Shown here in pieces: positions 8,675 to 16,161 of a stretch of 64,000 bases of DNA (positions are counted from its first letter, which is position 1; every line of letters begins with the position of its first letter). The notes under the pieces are model-generated. The model searched no databases. It was given only the letters and a program-made list of their open reading frames with translations, and was not told where the DNA came from. Source of the DNA: Mycolicibacterium thermoresistibile (GTDB taxonomy: Bacteria > Actinomycetota > Actinomycetes > Mycobacteriales > Mycobacteriaceae); NCBI RefSeq assembly GCF_900187065.1, contig NZ_LT906483.1:2542001-2606000 (forward strand), written 5' to 3'. Position numbers and translations under genes: made by a program.

Positions 8675-9292
8675 ATGACGATGTCAGAAGCACGGCAGCA
8701 TTGGGAAAGCCGGTACGCGGAGAAGGATCGGATGTGGAGCGGGCGGGTCAACGCGCGGCTCGCGGAAGTGGCGGGGGAGCTGCCGCCGGGACGAGCGTTG
8801 GACGTCGGTTGCGGTGAGGGCGCCGACGCGATGTGGCTGGCCGAGCGAGGCTGGCAGGTCACCGCGGTGGACATCTCGCAGACGGCGCTGGACCGCGCGG
8901 CGGCCGAGGCGGCCTCACGTGGCCTGACCATCGACTTTCAGCGGCACGAACTACCGGCCACCTTTCCGGACGGACAGTTCGAGCTGGTGTCGGCGCATTT
9001 TCTGCACTCCGAGGTGGAGCTGGACCGGGTGCGGATTCTGCGGCGGGCCGCCGAGGCGGTGGTTCCGGGTGGGCTGCTGCTGATCGTGGATCACGGCGCA
9101 CCGCCGCCGTGGGCTCCCGATCATGTCCACGAGTTCGAGTTCCCGTCGGCCCAGGAGGTGGTGGAGTCGCTGCAGCTTCCCGAGGGCCAGTGGGAGCTGC
9201 TGCGGGCCGAGCCGGTGAAACGGGATGCTGTCGGCCCGGACGGGCAGCAGGGCACGTTGATCGACAATGTGATCATGCTGCGCCGCCGGTGA
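8675..9292 (+). CDS. class I SAM-dependent methyltransferase
   Basis: The protein has 205 residues from ATG 8675 (MTMSEARQHWESRYAEKD). Motif I is ALDVGCGEGADAMWLAERG, with the acidic post-I residue in VTAVDIS, a GQFELVSAHFLHSEV motif and LLLIVDHGAPPPWAP. This is the Rossmann methyltransferase fold that uses S-adenosylmethionine; the substrate is unknown. The family includes tellurite/thiol-type and general small-molecule methyltransferases. The divergent XRE-cupin gene is its likely regulator. Confidence 0.88.
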   Translation: MTMSEARQHWESRYAEKDRMWSGRVNARLAEVAGELPPGRALDVGCGEGADAMWLAERGWQVTAVDISQTALDRAAAEAASRGLTIDFQRHELPATFPDGQFELVSAHFLHSEVELDRVRILRRAAEAVVPGGLLLIVDHGAPPPWAPDHVHEFEFPSAQEVVESLQLPEGQWELLRAEPVKRDAVGPDGQQGTLIDNVIMLRRR

Positions 9293-9402
9293 GATGTCGG
9301 TGAGATGTCGCCGGTGCGAAGTCACGGGAACGAGTGGCCGCACCGCTGACCTTGCGGCTCACCTCGGCTGACCGGATCAGCCTCCACGAGCGCTCTCCAC
9401 AG

Positions 9403-9660
9403 TCACAAGGTCAGTCGGTGCGTCAGCAATGACGTTAGTGCCTCGCCGAGGGTGGGTCGGACACCAATTTCGGTTGCCGGCCTCAGAACACCATCGATGT
9501 GGTCCGGCGGGACGCAGATGAGGCTGAAGCGCGCGACGACCACGGCGCCGTCAGCCGGACCGCGTCGTATCCCGGTTGCGTCACCCGCACGGTATCGGCC
9601 ATCGGGTGTTGCGACGACTTCCACCGGATTTGCGGGATATGCTCGGCCCGACGTGAGCAC
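9403..9660 (-). CDS. hypothetical protein, 85 residues
   Basis: I do not recognise this ORF. Codon use is acceptable for the region, with mostly G/C third positions, and the sequence looks protein-like (PADGAVVVARFSLICVPPDHID, then GVRPTLGEALTSLL). No signal, membrane segment or known motif is seen and no strong ribosome-binding site precedes ATG 9660. It is divergent from the following serine hydrolase. It could equally be a chance ORF in a 400-base gap. Confidence 0.35.
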   Translation of the reverse strand: MLTSGRAYPANPVEVVATPDGRYRAGDATGIRRGPADGAVVVARFSLICVPPDHIDGVLRPATEIGVRPTLGEALTSLLTHRLTL

Positions 9661-9707
9661 GGCCGGGGTGGGCGCCGGCAGTGCTTGGCGACGACGGAGG
9701 TTGCATC

Positions 9708-10868
9708 ATGCGGGCCGTACGGACTCTCGCCGCGCTGCTGCTCGCGGTGTTCGCTGTCTCCGCCGGCCCGTCCGCGGCCGGGCAGCCGCCCGACCTGGCT
9801 GCGGCGCTGGACCGGGCGATCGAGCTGCGACTGGACCAGATGGGTGTTCCCGGCGCGATCGTGAGCCTGTCGATTCCCGGCAAGATCGAGTACACCAGGG
9901 CCTTCGGGGTAGGTGACACCGCGACGGGCACGCCCATGCTGGTGGACAACCATCACCGCATCGGAAGCGTCACCAAGACCTTCATCGGAACCGCGATCCT
10001 GCAGCTGGCCGATCAAGGCCGAATCCGGTTGAGCGATCCGATTTCCCGGTATGTCGAAGGGGTCCCGTCCGGTGATGTGATCACGCTCGACATGCTGGCT
10101 CGGATGCGCAGCGGCCTGGCCGACTACACCGAGACCGACGAGTTCGTCGAACGGTTGTACCGCGAGTCACCGTCGGGTCCGGATGCGTTCGCCGTGACGC
10201 CGCGGGAACTGGTCGAGTCCGCGTTCGCGCGACCGTTGAACTTCGCACCCGGAAGTGAGTTCGAGTACTCCAACACCAACACCGTGCTGCTCGGCATGGT
10301 GGTGGAGAGGGTGTCGGGCGTACCCCTGGCGCGGTATCTGCAGGACAACATCTTCGGCCCGGTGGGGCTTACGCAGACCAGTTATCCGGCCGACGGCCGG
10401 CTACCCGCGCCGTATACGCACGGGTACAACCAGGGGCCGGACGGTGCGATCGTGGACACCACGCTGTGGAACCCGGCGTGGGCGGACGCCGCGGGCAAGA
10501 TCGTGTCGAACGTGCACGACATGCGCACGTGGGCGAGGGCGCTGGGCAGCGGGGCGCTGCTGCGGCCGGACACGCACGCCGAGCGGATCCACGGCGGATC
10601 GTCGGTGGTCCCGGGTGTCGACTACTCGTTCGCGATCTTCAACGCCCAGGGCTGGCTGGGGCACAACGGTGACATCCCGGGCTACGCGACGGTCGTGGTG
10701 TACCTGCCCGAGCGCGACGCGACCCTGGTCGTGTTTGTCAACTCCGATGTGCCCGAGCCGCATTCGGCCGGTCAGATCGCCTACGTCGTGACGGAAATGG
10801 TCACCCCGGAGCACATCTACGAACTCGGGCCGCAACCGCCGCAGATGCTCGACGAACCGGCCGCCTGA
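9708..10868 (+). CDS. secreted serine hydrolase (DD-carboxypeptidase/beta-lactamase-related)
   Basis: The protein has 386 residues from ATG 9708, behind ACGGAGG at 9694-9700. A Sec signal peptide (LLLAVFAVSAGPSAAG) predicts export. Active-site elements are S87-V-T-K90, Y187-S-N189 and a HNG motif in GWLGHNGDIPGY. The family includes D-alanyl-D-alanine carboxypeptidases and esterases acting on the cell wall. It is the second member of this fold in the window but differs from the 2.3-3.8 kb copy in lacking the C-terminal lipocalin-like domain, so it is not a recent duplicate. Confidence 0.87.
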   Translation: MRAVRTLAALLLAVFAVSAGPSAAGQPPDLAAALDRAIELRLDQMGVPGAIVSLSIPGKIEYTRAFGVGDTATGTPMLVDNHHRIGSVTKTFIGTAILQLADQGRIRLSDPISRYVEGVPSGDVITLDMLARMRSGLADYTETDEFVERLYRESPSGPDAFAVTPRELVESAFARPLNFAPGSEFEYSNTNTVLLGMVVERVSGVPLARYLQDNIFGPVGLTQTSYPADGRLPAPYTHGYNQGPDGAIVDTTLWNPAWADAAGKIVSNVHDMRTWARALGSGALLRPDTHAERIHGGSSVVPGVDYSFAIFNAQGWLGHNGDIPGYATVVVYLPERDATLVVFVNSDVPEPHSAGQIAYVVTEMVTPEHIYELGPQPPQMLDEPAA

Positions 10869-10923
10869 GATTCCTTCGGCGCGAATCGCCTCATCGCTGC
10901 GGTGAGTGGAGGACAATCGCGGC

Positions 10924-11082
10924 ATGTCCACCGCACTCTGGATCATCGTTGCGGTATTCGCCGTCTGTCTGGTCGCCGCCGGGCTGCTGCGGATGCGGGC
11001 CTGGCTGCGGCGTCCGGCACCGCCTGAGGTGATCGAGGCGGCACGCCGCCGCCGCGAGGAGGAAGACGACGAGCGACGGTAG
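10924..11082 (+). CDS. small single-pass membrane protein, 52 residues
   Basis: ATG 10924 is preceded by GGAGGA at 10908-10913 with ten bases of spacing. The protein has one hydrophobic helix (residues ~4-22, TALWIIVAVFAVCLVAAGLL), then an arginine/glutamate-rich tail (EAARRRREEEDDERR), giving an N-out/C-in topology by the positive-inside rule. It lies 55 bases after the serine hydrolase and may be co-transcribed with it. I do not recognise the family. Confidence 0.6.
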   Translation: MSTALWIIVAVFAVCLVAAGLLRMRAWLRRPAPPEVIEAARRRREEEDDERR

Positions 11083-11150
11083 CCCGCCGGTCCTGTCAGC
11101 GATGTTCCGGCTGCCTGCCGCCCCACTGAAACCAGCCGCGCAATGCCTGC

Positions 11151-11594
11151 TCAGGCTGTTCCACCGCAGCAGACGCCCGGGTCGCCGGCCTCGGTCTCGG
11201 CGCGGGTTCGAGGACCGGCGCCGAAGGTCTCGGAGTCGGCGAGCACGGTGTAGACCTCCCACTTCTCCCCGGCTGGGCCGGTCACCCACACCTTGTCCTG
11301 GGTGGCGAAGCAACAGGTGGTCCCGAGCTCCTCCTCGGTGAACAGACCTTCGCCGGCGAGCCGGGCGATCTCGGTGTGCACCTTGTCGCTGGAGTCGACC
11401 TCGATGCCGAGATGGTTGATGGTGCCGCCCTTGCCGGGGTTCTCCAGCAGCACCAGCTTCAGCGGCGGCTCGGCGATGGCGAAGTTGGCGTAGCCGGGCT
11501 TCACCTTCGCCGGGGGGACACCGAAGAGCTTGCTGTAGAACGTGATGGCCGTGTCGAGAGCGTCGACGTTGAGCGCCAACTGGATGCGCGACAT
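11151..11594 (-). CDS. ArsI/CadI-family metal resistance VOC protein
   Basis: The protein has 147 residues from ATG 11594 (MSRIQLALNVDALD). It is a single glyoxalase/VOC domain: ITFYSKLFGVPPAKVKPGYANF, then INHLGIEV, and a Cys-Cys pair in LGTTCCFATQDK. A second Cys pair near the C terminus (GVCCGGTA) is typical of mycobacterial CadI and of ArsI C-As lyases. The likely role is binding or detoxifying Cd(II), As(III) or organoarsenicals. It is divergent from an ArsR gene and shares its operator region, as in the Rv2641/Rv2642 pair of M. tuberculosis. Confidence 0.9.
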   Translation of the reverse strand: MSRIQLALNVDALDTAITFYSKLFGVPPAKVKPGYANFAIAEPPLKLVLLENPGKGGTINHLGIEVDSSDKVHTEIARLAGEGLFTEEELGTTCCFATQDKVWVTGPAGEKWEVYTVLADSETFGAGPRTRAETEAGDPGVCCGGTA

Positions 11595-11617
11595 GATCAG
11601 ACTCCCCACTGGGATGA

Positions 11618-11671
11618 GACATATATCGAATTGATCCCCGCGTCCAGAATCCCACCTTTTCGATATATGTC
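11618..11671. promoter_or_regulatory. 13-bp perfect inverted repeat between ArsR and CadI-like genes
   Basis: GACATATATCGAA (11618-11630) is repeated in perfect inversion at 11659-11671 with a 28-bp spacer. The arms sit 24 bases from each start codon and are far more AT-rich than their surroundings. They are the expected metal-released operators for the divergent ArsR protein, one per promoter. Confidence 0.75.
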
Positions 11672-11694
11672 AAGACTTATGGCATTGTGTATTC

Positions 11695-12054
11695 ATGCCC
11701 AAAGCACTGCCCGTGATCGACATGTCCGACCCGGTGTGCTGCGCCCCGGTGGCCGCGGGCCCGCTGAGCGACGCCGACGCCCTGGAAGTGGCGATGCGGC
11801 TCAAGGCACTGGCCGACCCGGCACGGGTGAAGATCATGTCGCTGTTGTTCAGTTCGCGCTCGGGGGAGGCGACCAGCGGGGATCTGGCGGCGACGCTCGA
11901 CCTGGCCGAGTCCACCGTCAGCCACCACATCGGCCAACTCCGGAAGGCCGGCATGGTGGTCTCCGATCGGCGCGGGATCAACGTCTTTCACCGGGTGAAG
12001 CCGGAGGCACTGCAGGCGCTGCGTGCGGTGCTCGACCCGAACTGCTGCCGGTAG
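11695..12054 (+). CDS. ArsR/SmtB-family metalloregulator
   Basis: The protein has 119 residues: a winged helix-turn-helix repressor with RLKALADPARVKIMSLL, recognition region LAESTVSHHIGQLRKAGMV and wing VSDRRGINVFHRV. Cysteine pairs sit at both ends (C15-C16 and C117-C118), consistent with a CmtR/KmtR-like or arsenic-type thiolate site. It is predicted to repress itself and the divergent CadI-like gene until a thiophilic metal binds. No arsenate reductase or efflux gene follows, so this is a minimal two-gene module. Confidence 0.9.
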   Translation: MPKALPVIDMSDPVCCAPVAAGPLSDADALEVAMRLKALADPARVKIMSLLFSSRSGEATSGDLAATLDLAESTVSHHIGQLRKAGMVVSDRRGINVFHRVKPEALQALRAVLDPNCCR

Positions 12055-12116
12055 AGCGTCGGATCGCCGGACTCGGTGCGACTGCGACAGGGCAGAGCGA
12101 CCGACGCGGTGACGAT

Positions 12117-12326
12117 TCACCCGACGCTGCTGACGATCGCCATGACCAGTCCGCCCAGGGTCAGCACGCCGACCATCACCGCGGCGGCGATCGCCAACTG
12201 TCGACGGTGCCGGCGGGCGGCGGCGATCGCCACCGCGATACCGGCGAGGATCAATGCCGAATACGCCGCCAGACCCACCGTCAGCGTCGCCGTTGCCGCG
12301 GCACTGGCCAGAGTCACGTTGTGCAT
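12117..12326 (-). CDS. small two-helix membrane protein, 69 residues
   Basis: There are two hydrophobic helices (residues ~10-34 and ~44-66) separated by a basic loop (AARRHRRQ), which predicts a hairpin with the loop inside the cell. The Ala/Val/Leu-rich composition and codon use fit a real gene. No family is recognised. It converges on the ArsR gene with a 62-base gap. Confidence 0.55.
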   Translation of the reverse strand: MHNVTLASAAATATLTVGLAAYSALILAGIAVAIAAARRHRRQLAIAAAVMVGVLTLGGLVMAIVSSVG

Positions 12327-12438
12327 GCCGTGAGCCTACGGCGCGACCAGGAGCACCTCGCCGCGGGACAGCGCGCCGGCGGGAGGAGGCCCCGTCGTCC
12401 GGGGGTGGTGTGGAGATCCGTGCGATGCGGAATCCCGC

Positions 12439-12466
12439 CCCGCTTACTTGGCCCGCTTACTTGACA
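12439..12466 (+). promoter_or_regulatory. promoter-like segment with 12-bp direct repeat
   Basis: CCCGCTTACTTG occurs twice (12439-12450 and 12452-12463). The second copy runs into a consensus -35, TTGACA (12461-12466). An ATAA-N6-TTAT symmetry follows. No convincing -10 at the ideal distance is seen (TATGGT is 20 bases on). It probably drives the small gene at 12602. Confidence 0.35.
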
Positions 12467-12601
12467 TAATGTGGCTTATCGGCGTTTATGGTAGGCCGAC
12501 ACAGATTGGGTCGAATCCCTCGATCCCTTGGCGGATCCGCGTCGGTCGCGTAGCATCCCTATCTTCGCCATCGAGCGCGGAGTCACCCCGGAGCGTCGAC
12601 G

Positions 12602-12760
12602 ATGCCCAACCACCATCCATCGCGATCATGGCGCGGGTGCGCCATGTGCAAGCCGCACAAGCGCCGCGGTTACGGCCGGGCCGTCAAGGACCCGGTTGCC
12701 GTCAAGCGCCGCCTCGGCCTGAAGCGCCGGTACTCACGGCGCACGGTCGGGACCGACTGA
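12602..12760 (+). CDS. small basic CxxC protein, 52 residues
   Basis: ATG 12602 follows GGAG at 12590-12593. The product is strongly basic, with a Cys-x-x-Cys knuckle (WRGCAMCKPHKRRGYGR), then KRRLGLKRRYSRR. It resembles, from memory, a class of ~50-residue actinobacterial proteins with one CxxC and an Arg/Lys tail, often near translation or zinc-response genes. Nucleic-acid or ribosome association is plausible from composition only. It stands alone, with 140 bases to the convergent trpB2 stop. Confidence 0.6.
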   Translation: MPNHHPSRSWRGCAMCKPHKRRGYGRAVKDPVAVKRRLGLKRRYSRRTVGTD

Positions 12761-12795
12761 GCTTCCCCGCAACCCCCGTCCGCACCGTCGGTAAT

Positions 12796-12810
12796 TCGTC
12801 ACAGTGACGA
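12796..12810. promoter_or_regulatory. 15-bp palindrome, downstream copy
   Basis: TCGTCAC-A-GTGACGA is a perfect 7-bp palindrome (8 bp if the flanking T and A are counted) around a single base. It lies between the small CxxC gene and the trpB2 stop. The same palindrome recurs at 14308-14322, on the other side of trpB2. The one-base centre argues against a hairpin and for a dimeric protein site. Confidence 0.5.
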
Positions 12811-12878
12811 AACCATGGCGACTGTCGGGATGGCGAATTCTGTTGCTTTCCTGTCGAAGTCGCCGCTCATGACGCCCA

Positions 12879-12909
12879 GCCCGATTCAGAACCCGGCCCG
12901 ATTCAGAAC
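12879..12909. repeat. 14-bp tandem direct repeat across the trpB2 stop
   Basis: GCCCGATTCAGAAC occurs at 12879-12892 and 12896-12909. The second copy encodes the last codons and stop of trpB2. The duplication supplies an out-of-gene copy of the 3' end and probably arose by slippage. Confidence 0.6.
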
Positions 12910-14204
12910 TTGCCGTCGAGGTACTCCGCGTACGCCGGCAGATCGAGCTGACCGTGCCCGGACAGTCCGATGACGACGACCTGCTCGCGCGGGTCGTCGG
13001 CGACCTGCGCTGCGGCCGCCGCGATGGCATGCGTCGATTCCGGCGCGGGCACGATTCCCTGGGACCGGGCGAACTGCACACCTGCGGCGAACGCATCATG
13101 TTGCGAAATAGCAACGGCCTCAACCAAACCGAGTTCAACGGTATGGCTGAGCGCGGGCGCCATCCCGTGGTAGCGCAGCCCGCCGGCGTGGATCGGGTCG
13201 GGAACGAAATCCATGCCGAGGGTGTGCATTTTGAGCAGCGGGGTCAGACCGGCCACATCACCGTGGTCGTAGCGGTACTCACCCTGGGTGATCGACGGGC
13301 ACGCCGCCGGTTCGGCGGCCACCACCCGCGGATTCGAGCGGCCGTGGATCTTCTCCCGCAGGAACGGAAACGCCAGCCCGGCGAGGTTCGAACCGCCGCC
13401 GGCACAACCGAAGACGGCATCGGCACCGCCGGGTTCCACCAGCGCGAGCTGATCGACGGCCTCCTGACCGATGACGCTCTGGTGCAGCACTACGTGGTTC
13501 AACACGCTGCCGAGCGCGTAGCGGGTGTCCGGCTCGGACGCGGCGACCTCGACCGCCTCGCTCACCGCCATGCCGAGGCTGCCGGTGGTGTTCGGATCGG
13601 AGGCGAGGATGGCCCGCCCGGCCTCGGTGAGATCCGACGGGCTCGGATGCACCGTGCCGCCGTAGGTACGGATCAGGTGACCCCGGTACGGCTTGGAGTC
13701 ATAGGACGCGCGGACCTGCCACACCTCGATGTCGAGGCCGAACTGGGCCCCGGCGAATGCCAGCGCGCTACCCCACTGCCCGGCTCCTGTCTCCGTGGTC
13801 AGCTTCCGGACACCGTCGATGCTGTTGTAGTAGGCCTGCGCCACCGCCGAGTTGGTCTTGTGGCTGCCCACCGGGCTGACGCCCTCGTACTTGACGTAGA
13901 TCCGCGCCCCGGTGTTCAGCGCCTGCTCGAAGCGACGGGCCCGGATCAACGGCGACGGCCGCCACATCGCGTAGATCTCCCGCACCGGTTCCGGGATCGC
14001 GATGTAGGTCTCGGTGGACACCTCCTGCGCGATCAGCCCGCTGGCGAACAGCGGCGCGAGGTCGTCCGGTCCGACCGGTTCCCTGGTGGCGGGATGCAGG
14101 TGCGGCGGGATCGGCTCATCGAGTTCGGCCGCCAGGTTGTACCAGTGTGTCGGCACCCCGACGGTGACCAGATCCGGATGGGTGGCGTCAGCCTGCTGAG
14201 TCAT
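12903..14204 (-). CDS. TrpB2-type tryptophan synthase beta-like PLP enzyme
   Basis: The protein has 433 residues, longer than TrpB1 and typical of TrpB2. The PLP lysine is K116 in SPVGSHKTNSA; the phosphate loop is FGCAGGGSNLAGL. The extended N terminus (THWYNLAAELDEPIPPHLHPATREP) is diagnostic for TrpB2. No trpA, trpC or trpB1 is nearby. TrpB2 proteins can make tryptophan from indole plus serine, or salvage indole and phosphoserine; the native role here is unknown. It follows the VOC gene at 145 bases, and a palindrome in that gap suggests separate control. Confidence 0.9.
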   Translation of the reverse strand: MTQQADATHPDLVTVGVPTHWYNLAAELDEPIPPHLHPATREPVGPDDLAPLFASGLIAQEVSTETYIAIPEPVREIYAMWRPSPLIRARRFEQALNTGARIYVKYEGVSPVGSHKTNSAVAQAYYNSIDGVRKLTTETGAGQWGSALAFAGAQFGLDIEVWQVRASYDSKPYRGHLIRTYGGTVHPSPSDLTEAGRAILASDPNTTGSLGMAVSEAVEVAASEPDTRYALGSVLNHVVLHQSVIGQEAVDQLALVEPGGADAVFGCAGGGSNLAGLAFPFLREKIHGRSNPRVVAAEPAACPSITQGEYRYDHGDVAGLTPLLKMHTLGMDFVPDPIHAGGLRYHGMAPALSHTVELGLVEAVAISQHDAFAAGVQFARSQGIVPAPESTHAIAAAAAQVADDPREQVVVIGLSGHGQLDLPAYAEYLDGKF

Positions 14205-14307
14205 GCCGGATACTGTAATCCTCCGGTCTTATCACCCGGACCGTACCCGCATCCGGCCCGCCGTGTCCGCCCCTCCCCTCGCACAGCCCCGGTTTCCGTG
14301 CGCTATG

Positions 14308-14322
14308 TCGTCACTGTGACGA
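14308..14322. promoter_or_regulatory. 15-bp palindrome, upstream copy
   Basis: TCGTCAC-T-GTGACGA is the same palindrome as at 12796-12810, differing only at the central base. It is 104 bases upstream of the trpB2 start and just after the VOC stop. It is a candidate operator for trpB2. Confidence 0.55.
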
Positions 14323-14348
14323 TAAGGGAGTCTTGCCCCCGGGTGCTG

Positions 14349-14741
14349 TCAGGCCGGTCCCGAACCGTACGGACGCGTGATGATCTCCAGGTAGTGCCCG
14401 GCGGGGTCCTGGAAGTACACGCCGCAGCCGCCGTCGTTGTGGTTGATCTCGCCTTCGCGCATGCGGCGGGGATCGGCCCAGTGCCGGATACCTTGTTCGC
14501 GGATGCGCCCGTAGATCGCGTCGAACTCGTCTTCGGACACCAGGAACGCGTAATGCTGCGGGCGGATGTCGTCGCCGTCGGGGACCTGGGCGTAGTCCAG
14601 GGTGACGCCGTGGTTGAGTTCCACGGCCAGGAAATGACCGAACTCCCGCGGCGCCGGCAGTCCGAACAGGTCGGTGAGGAAGTACGCCGACTCCGCCCGG
14701 TCGTAGGCGGCGACGATGGTGTGGTTGAACGTGATGGCCAT
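14349..14741 (-). CDS. VOC-family (glyoxalase/dioxygenase fold) protein
   Basis: The protein has 130 residues from ATG 14741 (MAITFNHTIVAAYDRAES). It has paired beta-alpha-beta-beta-beta units. Likely metal ligands are His in FNHTIVA, His in QHYAFLV and Glu in GHYLEIITRPYG. The segment GCGVYFQDPAGHYLEI is typical of extradiol dioxygenase-like VOC proteins. The substrate is unknown. It is upstream of trpB2 on the same strand; a link to aromatic or indole metabolism is only inferred from that. Confidence 0.82.
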   Translation of the reverse strand: MAITFNHTIVAAYDRAESAYFLTDLFGLPAPREFGHFLAVELNHGVTLDYAQVPDGDDIRPQHYAFLVSEDEFDAIYGRIREQGIRHWADPRRMREGEINHNDGGCGVYFQDPAGHYLEIITRPYGSGPA

Positions 14742-14810
14742 GCGGGTCCAGTCAACCACCGCGACGGCCGAACGACAACGACGTCCCGACGGGTTGCCGA
14801 GGTCAACCGC

Positions 14811-16004
14811 TCACCAGCGCAGCAGCGCGGCCACACCCTCGGCGTCGCGAAGTTCACCCTTGGCCGCCCCTTCCACGGGGCTGACCGTGGCCCGGGTTTC
14901 CAGCGCCCGTTCGATCAGCCGCTCGGTGAAGCGCGGATCCTTCGAGGCCTCTCCGGTCGGTCCGACCTCATCGCCGGCGTACAGCGATCCGTCCGCACCG
15001 ACCGAGCCCACGTACCGGACCTCCGGGTCATACACCAGGTGGGCGACCCTGCCGGCGTTCAACGCACCGGCCACCTCGGACAGGCCCAGGGCGCTGCGGC
15101 GATGACCGGTCGCCTCGCGGATCCGGTCGACGAGCTGCTTCTCCCGCTCCCGGTGCTGTTCGTGCGCCCACTCGGTGACGGTGGCGGCCAGCTCGGCGTC
15201 GTCGAGGCCGCTGAGCACCCGGGTGTCACCGAACACGTTGTCGCGCAACGGCGGCGGGAACTTCGCGACCGCCGATTCGGTCCACCGCGGCCCGCCACTG
15301 AGCAGAATCCGTTCCCACCCACGCTGCCCGGCCAGCTCGGTGGCCACCCCGATGATCTCCTCGACGAAACGTTCGGTCAGCACCCGCTCGCGGGCCTGAC
15401 GCTGCTCCCGGACCGGGGCGTTGAACTGTCCGGGTGGTCCGCCGCCGATCTGTCCGGCGCGTTCGTGCGGCGCCTCGACATAGGGCTGCTCCATGACGCT
15501 CACGGTCTGCAGGGTCCCGACCCGCCATTCGAGCAGCCGCGCCTCCTGGGTGGCGAGGATGATGACACCGGCCGGCCGGCCTTCATCGAGTGCCTCGAGC
15601 AGTGGGTGGATGAACGGGCCGTCGTCCAGGACCAACCGGTTGGCCACCGGCATCGCGATCTCGTGGCGTTCGGTCCAGCCGTCTCCCAGCCCGAAGAAGG
15701 CGACCCGGCCGCGGCCCGGGAACATGGGGCTGGTCATCCACTCGATCTGCGTCCACACCCGTTCCAGCGCGGCCGTCACGTCACGGCCGCGTTCCGATTT
15801 GTCCTCGGCCATCCGGCGCTGCAGTTCACGGAACCTGTTCTTCAGGTCGGTGGCCACCCCGCTCAGGTTGGGGTCGGGCTTGGGGTCGGCGTCCACATAC
15901 ACCGACAACACACCGATCTTGTCTGTCCGCCGGGAAAGGTCCCGCAAACTGTCCGCGTCGAGCCGCTCGAGGGCTACCACGACCCACCCCCTGCTCCGTG
16001 TCAT
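14811..16004 (-). CDS. Vms1/eRF1-like (baeRF) family protein
   Basis: The protein has 397 residues from ATG 16004; GTG 15983 or 15980, after a G-rich stretch, is a likely alternative start. Recognisable segments are LSVYVDADPKPDP, a central RNase H-like domain with LATQEARLLEWRVG, an RERVLTERFVEEI helix and ILLSGGPRWTESAVAKF, and a C-terminal LSEVAGALNAGRVAHLVYD domain. It resembles M. tuberculosis Rv2629 and the archaeal/bacterial eRF1-like families related to Vms1/ANKZF1, which release peptides from stalled ribosomes. I see no GGQ loop. A ribosome-rescue role is inferred from family relatives. Confidence 0.75.
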   Translation of the reverse strand: MTRSRGWVVVALERLDADSLRDLSRRTDKIGVLSVYVDADPKPDPNLSGVATDLKNRFRELQRRMAEDKSERGRDVTAALERVWTQIEWMTSPMFPGRGRVAFFGLGDGWTERHEIAMPVANRLVLDDGPFIHPLLEALDEGRPAGVIILATQEARLLEWRVGTLQTVSVMEQPYVEAPHERAGQIGGGPPGQFNAPVREQRQARERVLTERFVEEIIGVATELAGQRGWERILLSGGPRWTESAVAKFPPPLRDNVFGDTRVLSGLDDAELAATVTEWAHEQHREREKQLVDRIREATGHRRSALGLSEVAGALNAGRVAHLVYDPEVRYVGSVGADGSLYAGDEVGPTGEASKDPRFTERLIERALETRATVSPVEGAAKGELRDAEGVAALLRW

Positions 16005-16098
16005 CCACCGTCAACCGCTGTAGTCGGCTGTCTTCATCGACTGTCGACGTGCACAACGCCGACACGTCCTACGGTATGCCGGGCGTTGCCGTGCCGAC

Positions 16099-16139
16099 GG
16101 GGAATTTGCCAACGAACCGAAAGCTCTTGAGAATTCCCC
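16099..16139. promoter_or_regulatory. promoter of the CBS gene inside an 8-bp inverted repeat
   Basis: GGGGAATT (16099-16106) and AATTCCCC (16132-16139) form a perfect inverted repeat. Between them, TTGCCA (16106-16111) and GAGAAT (16129-16134) are spaced 17 bases, a good housekeeping -35/-10 pair that puts the transcript start ~20 bases before ATG 16162. The repeat would let a dimer cover both elements. It does not match the DosR box. Confidence 0.45.
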
Positions 16140-16161
16140 CTCTCGGTGCATAGCCTGGAGT

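Noticed and set aside
9403..9660. Considered as a leader or antisense regulator of the serine hydrolase
   Set aside because: No structural or promoter support; kept only as a low-confidence hypothetical gene.
12500..12530. GGGTCGAATCCC segment like a tRNA T-arm
   Set aside because: Lacks the second T of TTCGA, has no acceptor, D or anticodon arms around it.
12796..12810. Palindrome considered as a terminator for trpB2 or the CxxC gene
   Set aside because: A single-base loop cannot form a stable hairpin end and no U tract follows; the second copy lies upstream of trpB2.
16099..16139. Possible DosR box between the Vms1-like and CBS genes
   Set aside because: The repeat GGGGAATT/AATTCCCC does not match the GGGACTTNNGTCCC core or its spacing.
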